A DNA stretch of 64,000 bases. Source: Stratiolaelaps scimitus. Lineage: Eukaryota; Arthropoda; Arachnida; Mesostigmata; Laelapidae. The stretch lies in NCBI GenBank assembly GCA_019614645.1, contig JABWDB010000005.1, forward strand, positions 1,086,001-1,150,000, in the 5' to 3' direction. Position numbers and translations under genes: made by a program. This document shows, one piece after another, positions 21,049 through 33,214 of the stretch. Within the stretch, counting starts at the first letter, position 1; every line of letters starts with the position of its first letter. The notes under the pieces were generated by a model. The model was not told where the DNA came from, searched no databases, and worked only from the letters and a program-made list of their open reading frames with translations.

Positions 21049-23398
21049 CTGCAAACAGAACGACACCAACAATAAGGTGAATGAAAATAGGTAAAATACA
21101 GATTAAGGTCAGTACGGCATTTAGCACACACAGAGTCACAAACGCCCCAACGATAGAGATCCAGTGTCCGCAGACAATGCTCTCTACGAGAGGGCGAGAA
21201 CAGCGACCCTGCGCTAGGCTGCTGCACAGTGCGGAAAGCTCTCTCAAATAAGTCTGTCGGTGAGTGCGTCGGTGTCATGGCCATTGGGAGTTACAGGATG
21301 AAAGCAAATTAACTTGTGGCAAACAAAGACAAGCAATGATAGGCTATGATACTTGGTCGGTTGGCGCCCACGCGCCACCAACTGCGAGGCAAAAGTTGTT
21401 GCTGTTTGTCTTGCTGCTACCATCGCCGCAGCTGCTGCTGCTGCTGCTGTTGCTGTAGATTACAGCAGAGTGCAAACAGCTGGCCGTCCGCCCGTCAGGT
21501 CTTCTTCCAAAGATCGCTGTCCCCAAACGCGATCTCTGCGCGGCCAAAACCGCTACTGTGTCATTGTCGTGAATTGAATTACTTCGAGGTGGGGAGCTTT
21601 GCATATTTACAGCGGTCAATGAAAGGACAGAGCAAATATCGATCTGTACACCTCGATGAAGCCTGTCCCGTTCGCGCCGTCTGCGCAGACTAATCGAGCG
21701 TAGTCGATGAGCCGATCTGAAATCGGTCTGCTTGCCGTGGATCGTTATCTTGACGCCGCTGCAGCCGACCAGCGCCGCGCTGCAGCGTATGGAGAAGTGA
21801 ACGGTGACGTCGACGGCGACAGCTGATGTTCTTATACCGCAGTATAGGGGCAGCAGCGACCGCATGCTGCTCGCCTTAGTCCATGCATCTATATGGCGGC
21901 CTCATATAGGGTCACGTGGTAGCACAGCCAGCTGCGCCAAAGCTAAGCTAACAACCGGCCGACAGGTTTCAAGCAGCGGTCACTCATGTAGCAGCAGTAG
22001 CAGCATCCAATTTGATATCGGGAGGAAATTGCCGGCAGCACTTGTCATCGAAGCACTTGCTATAATCAAATAAAATAATTAAAAGCTGTTCAATTCAAGT
22101 CTGCTGACGTCACAAAAACGGGGAGAGATGATTAGACTTGGGCAACGCTAATGAGACGCATCTGGGAGCAGCGTCGGGCATCGACTACCAGCCATTGGTT
22201 CGTTAAAGCGGTTTTACTCGTATATTCCAGCGCTTTGCTTGTCTCGTGTAAATGACTAGGTCTGGGTGCTCAGGGCCAAAGCGAGATGGGCATCGTTCGA
22301 TTCGTCGCGTACCACCAATCCGGCCAGGAATGACTCGAAATATCGATGAGCGACAGTGGCCAACTCGTGTATCAAAACACAATATTAATAATGATAATAA
22401 TGATATGAAAACGATTCAGCGCTCTTGTACCGACAAGTCTAGCTGAGTACATGAACGATATTCAAGCTTGTAGCGGTTGCCTCTCTCTCTGGCTCTCTCT
22501 CTCTCCCTCGTCTAATCGTATTTGATCCGAATGCGCACACAGCGTGGACTCGTAGTTTAAGTAGGGCAGCGTACTATTTACTAATTGTCCCGTCCCGTAG
22601 ATTTTCTATCGTCGTCGGCCGACAATGGCCGCGCGTGTGATCTCTTCGTGTGATACCCCGATATGAGCATTATCTTGCTGGCTTCCGGTGCGATCTAGCT
22701 GGCAGCAAGCAGCATCTGGAGAGTCTCATTTAACCTTCTGGGTCCCACTACAGATTGTCGTACACTCTTACCACTCGGGAGAAGGCAACTATTAGTGTAA
22801 GAAGAGAGAGAGAGACTCAATAATAGAAGAAAGCGCCAATCATGAAATAGCGAGAAAAAACACGACCACGCCATAAGATTGAAACCGATAACAAAACTCT
22901 GGCTGGTGCTGCTGCTGCTGTTACCTGTGATGATAATGGTGAATACTTCGTTCGTCATGCGATCGATATTCAACCATATAAACAACTCGCTGGCACTAAA
23001 TCGTGTACGTGCGCAGGGACTTGCATGGAGGGCCGGTGGACGACAACAGTCGACACGACAGAAAACCCCTGTACTGGGAACACTCAGTGCACCCAATGGT
23101 GGTTTGGGTGATAGCAGAATATTGTTAAAATTGCGTTCTTCTCCAGTTATTGCTATTATACATGCGGACTGCATCGAATTGCTCGCCGAGACAGGTCTGA
23201 GTGTTTGGACATAGATAATAGATGCATTAGAGGGACAAACTGCTTCTATGATGAAACTGCGGGTGGGACCTGCTCTTTGTCACCGAATTACCCCTGGAAG
23301 TCGCAGCGGCCTCGTCTATTAATTATAATTAACCTCAGTATTGACGCTCGTATCGCACCTCACCCACCTCGCCCCGCGCCACTATTGATGGCAGTACA

Positions 23399-23430
<32 letters not shown>

Positions 23431-26400
23431 GTAATAATGTTGAACACGTTGGCCGTTGAGAAATGATCGACTTCAGTGTAACCGTACAACACAGTATTTA
23501 CAAGCGTTTCCCGCTGCTGACACCGGCCTCAGTCACAGGTAGCGAGCGTCGAAGAACTCACTGGAGGCCAAGGAAACGAGACGGGGTCAATACGCGCACG
23601 TTCTAGCGGTTGCCAACAGCCATCTCAGTAGCTACATTCACATATCTTTATAACGACCTACGACCACTGCCGTCTCCGTGTGCTTGATACGCTCAGCTCC
23701 CACCTTCGTTCAGTGCGTCTATCGGTGCCCTGTCCTCGAGATGGTCGGCCGTCGTCGTTGGCGGCGTCTATCGCCCAAGCGAAAGCCTCGTCTCGACTTC
23801 CTCGCGCTTTCGTTGCTTATCGCCCCCATCTGGTGTCGACGCCTCGCTCCCGCCGGCTCCGTATCATCATCATCGACATCAACATCGTCGTCGTCAACGG
23901 CCACCGGTGAAGGAGGTAGTTGGCAAGCGAACGAGCCAACCAGCAATGGCAACAATCAGCAACACGGCAACCGGACAGCGTATATGCAGTATACTATCGC
24001 GGGCTATCGCTAATGATAAGCATATGAAGCGCGCCGCCACCATGGAGCCGCGCGGCGGCGGTGGCGGAGGCGACGATGCTGTTGTTGTTGTTGTTGCTGT
24101 TGTCGCCGTCGTCGTCGTCACAGCGAAAAAGGGATAAGTTTAGAAGGAAGCTTCGCTGCTCCTGCTGTTGCTGCATTTCTTTTGGAAGGCGACAAAGGTA
24201 GCAGCGACGGCGGCGGCGGCGGATCGGTTGCAACCACCAACACATGCTAGCCGGCGGCGGCGACAGTGCGTATGGCCCAAAGGCGGCGGTCGGCGAGAGT
24301 GGGTCGGCCGGCGTGACAAGCGTCGTACGGGTGGATCACCGCAGTGTCAACGTCGTCAGCCCGCAATTCGCAGTGCCCTGGCCGATGGCCAATCAAAGGC
24401 TAGCCGCATTCAGCAGTGTACAACAACAGCGACAGCGACAACAACAACATCGGCGAAAATCTACCGCCGAAACGAAGGCGCCCCAACCGTCTAGGTGGGC
24501 CCGTTGCGGACGTTTGTTGATTTACGTATAACGGTGTTGACCGCTAGTGCTGATGGTTTGAAGGGAGCTGGGAGAACAGCTGGTCTGGACGCTGTGTGTG
24601 TGTGGTGTGTGTCGGCTTTTCGGGGTTTTCCGTAACTGTAGCAGGCCACGAGGACAAATGCAGCCAGACGGGCACAGTCGCGCACACATACACACACACA
24701 AGTAGAACATGGAGCTGAATTGATGCAAATGCTCTGAATAAATACGTAAGATGATGTCACGAGAACATCATCGGGGGGACTCTGGCGGCGCCATGAAGAT
24801 GCTGCAAAGCCGGTCAGGATAATGTGCGAGATATCGCCGGGGCCGCCATTATTATAAGTGTTATTATAGCAACAGCAGTATGAGAGGAGCCGACGAAGCG
24901 CGGCCCTATGGTAGCCCTCTACATAATGGGTACTAACTACGATTCTGGTCTAATAGCAGCAGGCCAAGAGCGTAATGGTGATTTCTGCGATGCGCCAGAA
25001 AGACAACCGCTATTTATTTGCGCAAAAATACTATCGAGCAAAAACGCCTGTTCGATAACAACACTTTCGTCGGGGCTTGAACCATCGAGAAGCAACTGTG
25101 ACAACAGCAGCAGCAGCAGCAGCTGGAATGGAAATGTAGGCCTACCGAAGGTGATCATTTAGGTAGCCAATTGAGCATCGACGAGCACCACACTCGGTGC
25201 TCGAGTGAGCTCTCATATGGTCGTCATCTTTGCGACGGATCAAGAGAAATGAAGCTCATCTCAATAGAAATATCATAGAAATACGCTGTGCTATCAGGTG
25301 GCAACGTTTTCAACATACGTGCGCATTCACAATCGAACCGAGTATCAGGAAATCCGACACAATCTGTTCGTGTTCCAATACAATATCGACAACATACGCA
25401 CATTTGTATGTGTGTGTGTGTGTGTATCTGTACCTGCACGAGAGTTCGCCTCTGCCACGTGGGCACGCCGTGTCGCAGGGGTTGCTTTCTAGCGCAGATA
25501 ATGTTAGTGTTAGATGGACGCTAGCGAATGAAGAAGTCGAACCCGCCGCTACCACAGGCGTCACGATGTGTAAGATATGCAATATTATCGTTATTAGTAT
25601 GATTATTATTATTAAAATACAAACCTTTTCGAGTTGCCTTTTCTGGCGCGCCAAGTGATCCACTAGCTGTTGATAGCCGTAAATCATCCTGGACGCCTCG
25701 ACGAGGATGTCATTGCACACTTTGGCGTTGAGATTATGCTGGTCCAATACGCGTCGTAAGCCCGACATATCGCCAGCTTGGTAGAGTAACGCGGGCGAAT
25801 ACGGCTGGTCGTCGAGTTCGGCCCCTAAAAACACCACCGCAGATAGCGTCACAGTGAACCGCGAACGGCGAGGCGACCATAGACAACGAACGAACAGAGA
25901 CAATTAGAAGGGCAGGAATGTTAGCCACAGACGAGACTACGAAGTACAGTGTCATACTTAGAGACATATTTGTTGTTCTTAGTAAACAATCAACGATCAG
26001 TGGATACGTAAACGATCGACAGAGGTTCGCCTAAATATATTCACTAACTGATCATACGTAACGGCTGTGTTTGTGTTACTAGCGCCGTTCATATTTCCGT
26101 TACGAACTCATCGAATTTATCCGAAAGATGGATCTGATCTTACATCTAAGCTCCAAACGTCCAAGCGTCCTTTGACGCTTGCACAAGGCGAAGACGACGA
26201 CCAGAGCGAGTTATTATGGATCTTAGGGCAATAGCACAAAAACAAATCAATATCGAGCTCCCAACATAGAATCCCCCTGAAGCCGGAGTCTGAACTATCT
26301 GAAACCAGCACATCAGCTTATCGAGGTCGCAGCAGTAACGATCCTCCTGGTAACGATCTATGCAGGTTACCCAAAGGTTGTCTATCGACCAGTGGTGAAC

Positions 26401-27355
26401 ACCACTCGCCTAAGAAGTCGTTATAATAATATCGCAGCAGCAATCATATGTTCAAGTCAATTAAGCAGTAGTTTGTCATGTCGGTGGGCTGTCGCTGGTA
26501 GATCTGCTATTGCCGTTACTACTAGAACTATCCCGATTATTGGTGGTGGAAATTCGTGACGGCCCTAATAAGTGCAATAAGTGCATCCGAGTACATCGGA
26601 CATTCTTCGGCAACTCATCAGCGACGCGCGGGCAGAATTGTTCGAATTCGAATTGTCCACCTTCATAGTCTCTGCTCCTGACTACAGCAGACTAAAGTGC
26701 CAACGAGCAAACGCTGTGGACCAACTGGTGGCGGCGGCGGCCGTCGCTGAGTAGAAGGTCAAGGTGCACTTGGTCATTTCGGTGCCGAGACCGACACTTC
26801 GCTAACACGTACAACCCCGAGCCCCGCCAAGCGCCCGTGATTCTTCGGGCGAAACGCTGCACCGTCTCGTCGTAGTTACGCAGCTAACAAATGCATCTCA
26901 TCACACTTAGGGCGCATGATAATTTGTAACAATTAAAACAACTCTACCAGTGGAAATAATTTGTATAGAGATGCTATCGAATGGACGACGGCAGAGTACC
27001 AGTTAGCATCTGCTGAGGTCAGATGGCATTGTCGCATTTCATCGTCTTGAGAGCCCCCCCGCAAGCCCTCTCCATTGCGCTGAATAAATATAGCAACGGA
27101 GCCACCCAGCCCCAGCAAAACGTGGCGGAACGACCCTAAAATAATATTCACTACAATCACTCGTCATGGTTCGCTATCCTAAAGACAGCACTGAACGGCA
27201 GCAACAGTGGCAGCAGCACCAGCAGCAGCAGCGGCGTCGGTAGTGGTACTCGTTGCTCTACAGCCGCAGCAGCGGTCGGCGCCGACGGGGTCACGCCACC
27301 ACCATCCCGTCATCGAGTGCCGCTAACTAAGCGGCGAGCTAACCCGACAGAGAAG

Positions 27356-27404
<49 letters not shown>

Positions 27405-30400
27405 ATCGAGAGAGAAATAGCGACCCTAACAGCAGAGTTCGAAGTGCAGAGGCAGAAGTGAGATTGCGCCAAGACGACCAACACGGTCGAGCCTAGCCGA
27501 CTACCGAGTCTCTGCCGGCCGCCGCCGCCGCCACCGCCGCCGCAGCAACTGCAACAACAACGCACTTATCGTTGTCGGCTGTTGGTGCCGAATGCGGCTG
27601 TCGTCACCGTCGTCAGCTGGGCATGCGCGCGTGTGTCTCTGCTGTAACGTCTGCATATACCGCGTCTACGGTGGCAAGCGCAAAGGCGTTCGCTCGTCTC
27701 TGCTGGTCGTCGTCGCCGCCGCCGCCGCCGCCGACGGCAACTCGGCACACACTCGACAAATGCGGCCGACGTGGATGCTGCTGTTGCTGCTGCGGCGGAT
27801 GCCGGCGTCGACTGACGTACGCTTCCAGCTGTTCGTCGTCGCTGTGGCGCCAAGGGTTCGTGGATGCCGCTGCTGATGCTGCTGCGGCCGTAGCAGCCGT
27901 CAGCAGAGGCCGTCGGCGGACAGAGCTCTATCTACTACTGAGGGATATTGGACACAGTCGCAACAGCAGTAGTCTACAATAAGCGGGGCTGCCGCTGACG
28001 CCGCCGCCGCCACTGCCCCTACTATTTGCGGTGTCACGCAGTCGTTGTCGACGGAATCGGAGTTGTGCCAGCGGACCCAGCTTCTGACTGATTTCTGGAG
28101 CCTGCGCTACTGATGGCTGCGTTCACCACGACGTGCAACTTTCATGAGCTAGAACATGCTGAGCCTAGTCGAGCCTAGACTAGCTTCGCCCCCGTCACAG
28201 CTGCTGGCCATGACTTGCCGCTCGGCCGTGCAAATTATGGATGGTATTGGCCTAACGTGGTGGTGGTGGTGGTTGGATATAGTAGCATTAAATGATATAT
28301 GACAATTGGCCGAGCCTATGGCAATAGTTACTCCTGCAGGATCGTAGTCAACAGCGGCAGCAACCTCTTCATGGCAAATCTCGCCATGAAGAGGTTACAG
28401 TTAGTGTTTGTCGATTTTGTAGTGGCGTTCAGATAATAAACGCAGAGATGGACGAGCTGGCGCCGGTCGCCGTAGGTGTTCATGGTGGACTCTGGCCCTG
28501 CCCTTGCCATATTGGTGGTGATCGTCGCAGTGGTATGACAACCATCCAACCAATTGACAAGCCGAGTGGCCAACGCTGGTGGGAAATCGAACACAAGCAA
28601 CAGCGGTTGTATCTTAGCAAAGCAGCAGTTTTAACGCGGTCATGGCAACGATTCACTCAAAAACACGACTGGTGCACCACTCTGCTGAACACGGCAAGGA
28701 TACACCGAGTATATATACATATATATAGTTGATAACAAACGAACGGTTATGTTCTACATAAGTCTCGCTAGCAGGACAATATGGTCCGTCGCCGACTGCT
28801 GGCGGTCTAGGTCGCTGCCGCGGCCCATATCGGCCAGTGAATCTATTTACATCTGTTTATCTATCATTCATTCATCCACTGATTGATTCGCTTTCATTTG
28901 CTCTTTCACTCTGCAGAGCTGAGATACGAGCTACAAGCGGCCGTCGAACGCCGCCGCCGCCGCTGCTCTCTGTCGAGTGCGCGCAGAGTCCGCGATAGCC
29001 CGCGGCGAGCGGGCGGCAAATACTGAGTGAAATTAACTGATTGATCACTATTCCTTACATATATTCGTACAATTAGCGGATATCGCGGATGGCAAGATGT
29101 TGTCAACCATGACGACAACAAACTCCGCAATGGCTCTGCGACCGCTATCGGATCATCGCAGACAGGTGGCTGTTAAATGCAACCGCTGCCGTTCCTAGCG
29201 CCCGACGGGTCAGTAACTAGGCAGGCTACCTTGAGGGACTTCCGGTAATTTCGCGACGAAATGATGATGATGATACCCTCTCATAATCCGTGTCCTCCCC
29301 TACCCCACCAGCTGCTGCTGTTGCTGTAGCGTCCTGCTGTTGCTGAGTAGCTTCCAATCATCTGTGAATGTCGCATTTTGTATCTGATACAGACGAGACG
29401 CAGGTGGCGTGTTGTTTTCAACGTCAGCTATTGGCGTGTTGTTGCCGTTAAACGTTGCTACATATTTGCAACATATTTGCTATATACCGTCGTAGTGCAT
29501 GCGCTTGCCGGCGAACTATGATAGATCAGGTTATTAAATATTTACACTTCGCTCATTTAGTCCTATGTGGAATAACATAACACGTGGACCACTAAGAAGA
29601 GCAACGCGTATTAAACCGTCATCGTTTTGGCAGGACGCCGAGAGATGGACACACCTCGCCATACACTTGTTCTCTAGCCACTTGGCCCATGGCTGGTCAC
29701 CTCTCCTCGCGAGCGGCTGGACCGTGCAGGGGCAGCAATTACCGTTGTCTGCTCGTGTTCGATCTGAAATCGTGTGACAAGATTTGTCGGCCTCTATTTT
29801 TGTCTTTCAACACACGATCCACCCCCCGAGCTTATCTCCGTTGACTTTACTCCGTCCGGATCTTCGGCCGCTTGAGCGGAGTAGCACAGAGTTCGTCCAA
29901 GAGAGGATCTACCCCGCGGACCCCATATAAGCCTGCAATACCTGCCACCGGTTCCGAATTACTGCATTACTGCCGACGTTACATTCAATCGTCGCCGGCC
30001 GTTCAACGCTCGCTAGTTTACGCGATCAGAAAGTACGTTGGCCTGTACTTCAGCCGAAGGGCCATGCCGCAAACAAGGGTGAACGAGCCGGGCCTACTAG
30101 ACGTTGTGGCAGGGGTTACGACAGCTGCTTTTGTGTCATTTTCTACTACTATCTTGCAATCCGCTGTTAGACATAACACTCTCGTACTCCCGGTTGGAGT
30201 CAGGGCTGCTATTACCACGGTTTTGGCTCGGCTGTGCCAGATCCTCCGTCGCTACCGGCGACTGGGTCGACGGCTGTTCGCCCCCCGCAACTATAACCCC
30301 ATGACAGACTGTTATGACGAAACACAGGCAGGAGTCTCTTGCACATGGCGTAATTGGAATATGTAGAGTATGTCCGCTTGCATACGTGGGCGAAAGGTGG

Positions 30401-33178
30401 CGGAGGCGGCCGGACCAACGGCCGCGGTGAGCGGAGTGCGCTCAGCTCAGTCGGGCTCCAGCTTAATTCCGGGAACTGTGGGTCGCTTGCGCGCCCGCGC
30501 TTTCAATCCACCGCGAGTCAGCTACGAGCAGCTACAACAAGCCGTTCGTCTGCCTCACGAGCGAATCACGATGGTATTGCGATCTTTGCGATCGCGCCCT
30601 CCCGACGAGCCGTCTCGAGGCCGGGCAGCCCGATCGCCTCGATGGAAAATTGCTTCCATCCAACCACGTGTTTGCCAATCGTCCCGTTGAGCGTGTCGTC
30701 TGACTGCTGCGTATTCTAACCCAAGGCCACAGCTAGAGGCTACAGTGTGCTTATGCTATAAGGGCAAAGGAGAGGCCAACTTTTTTGTATATTAAAATGT
30801 CTCTAATTGGAGACGTTTCAATGTACACGGTCCCCCGGCTAATCGCTCGACGGCGTTTAGCCAATGGCTCCTGTAATGATTGCCGTTCGCAGCTCTGCTT
30901 GCAGATGGATTATCAGTGCCTAATGATGCACAATTGCCTCTGACCGAACGGAGCGCGAACAGCAGAAGACAGCCATAGCGTTACCGTAGTCAACAGACGA
31001 CAATGAGTCCAAGCATGAGACTTAGTCATTCACCGATCGATCGGCGTACATCCATCATAGATGGGGTGGATCGCTGGAGAAACCAGCAGAGATTCGTACA
31101 TAGATCTGCACAGATTTGTATGAATACAGTAGTTGTGCACTTTATCTTGGGAGCCAGCTACCAGCTAGGAGAAGGATCAGAGAAGCGGCGGCGGCGGCGG
31201 CTGTGGCGGCGGTAACGAGTCCGCTGAACTAAGGCAGTGGTAGGCAGGGGTCCATCCAGCGAAACGCCAAATATAGCTCATGGCGAGGCCAGTTCCAACA
31301 ACGAGAACATGCGTGAGCTGGCCAGAGGGTGAGTGAGTAGAGAGAGAGAGAGATACTAAGCTGGCCGGATCGAGGCTGGCTTCTCGAGCGCTGGTGGCGG
31401 CGGCTGCGGCTGCTGCTGCTGCTGTTTGACCTTGCCACGCACAAGGGAGCCGCCGAGAGAAAGATAGTATCTGTCTGCCTTGGCCGCCCGTTAGCCTGCG
31501 CACGGACCTTTCAAGCAGGCAAACCTCCTCGACCATTTCCATAGACCATCCAGGTAACAATCGGGGGAGAGTAGCGAGGTGAACAGGACTTTCCAGAAAG
31601 ATATTCAACAACAACAGCAGCAGCAGCAGCAGGAGGAGGAGGTCCTTGATAACGTTGATATATTGCGATAAACATGTATCACAGCTGATTGTGATAATAA
31701 TGATAATAATAATGATTATTACAATGCTTCATTCGTTTGTTTGTTCTTGCGTTCGCGGGTATGAACTGTGAAAGTGTGTATTTATGTCGACGGTGCATAT
31801 TCTCTCCCGCAAAATTTCGTCATTTTGTTGTCGTTGAAACAAGAAGTTATCCAGCCATACTATTACAATGGTTTCATCATCACGTTATGTATTCGTTACA
31901 GCTGCTACTGCTGCTGCTGCTGCTTTAGACACGCGCTAAATATAGATGTATGATTATGATCACATTTTTTATTATTACTATTATTACTATGATGATTCTT
32001 CCTACTAACAACCTCTCGTTATTCCGTACTCTATTCTCGGGCTTGAGAGTTTCGTATGCAAACGCCGCCAGCGGGACGGAGATGGAATTGATATTCAGCC
32101 TTCCCAACCAGCTGACCGCTTACGAGAACCAAGTTTTAGCGCGATCTAGCATCACAGTACGACATACGCGGTGATGTCGCATGAGCAACCCTGTCGCTGG
32201 CGCTCGAGGTGTTGCATGAGGTCTATTGGAACCGTGTGCGACCGTCTTGAAATCGAACGAGACTGACATAGGTGCACCCATGGGTTCGCTCCCACGCCGT
32301 TGCACATTTGAACTGAGGAAGGGCTCATCCAATGAACCAATGCCGAGGGCAGATGTACCGTGGACGATTAAATGTTTACGGCTGTAGTGAGTAGTGTTCA
32401 GCCTGGAGAATTGACTTCTCTAGTGGCAGTTTACCCAGCGATAGAGGGGTATCAGAGGCAATCGGCTGATGTAAAATGCTTCGCGCAGTTCCAGTCGATG
32501 TAAAAATAAATCTTAATTAAGAAACAAGGCAGTAGTTGTAGTAGTAGTAGTAGTAGAAAATTAATTAGTCAGGACTGGCCATGACGGAGTGTCCACGTCG
32601 ACAATAAATCGTCAGCAAAAATTGCGTCACCTTCGAGCAACTGTAAAGGTGAGTTTCATCTCCGAGTTGGTTGGGTAAGACGGCCTTGGAGCTCCAATGT
32701 TTTCCCGGTTGAACACTATTCACACTCTTAAACATTTCATCGTCCACGGTACAACTACTTTTACTACATCCATATTTCGATCGCATCAAATTATGTACGA
32801 CGACAGATATTCTGCCTCTGCGGCTGATAATGATAATGGTGGTAATTGATATTATTATTATTGTGCATCTACTAGCAGCGAACGCTTACCGGACATACTG
32901 CTGATGGTGGAAGTTGATGAGAGGGCGTCTTCCGTTGAATCTAACGAGTTGGAATGACCGTTTGCAAGCCGTCGATGCGTTCGCGAGCCTGAACTGAGAG
33001 GATGTAGCAGATTTGGAGCTGTCAAGGCTGACATCTTGCCGGCGGTTGCCGCCGCCGCCGCGCCAGGTGCAATACCTGGCGTCGCTGCTAACATGCCACA
33101 GAGCCCTGTTTGCCATGGCTTGAACGCGGAGGACCTGCGGACACCAAAGCAATTAACTTAGATATAATAGCAAATAAC

Positions 33179-33214
<36 letters not shown>

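Larger units (their letters stand above)
25825..28447. other. Intron of the minus-strand nuclear regulator, proximal part
   Basis: It includes a (TA)n(TG)n compound tract at 27358-27404, CAG runs near 27200-27240, CGG/CCG and CTG runs at 27515-27900, and the hairpin at 28362. The frames 27572-27982 (plus) and 27853-27566 (minus) are products of these triplet repeats. Confidence 0.55.

Noticed and set aside
27566..27982. Poly-Ala and poly-Cys frames on both strands
   Set aside because: Direct products of CCG and CTG triplet repeats inside the intron of the minus-strand gene.
30000..30300. Ribosomal RNA fragment
   Set aside because: Some words looked rRNA-like at first sight, but no conserved rRNA core sequence could be recognised.
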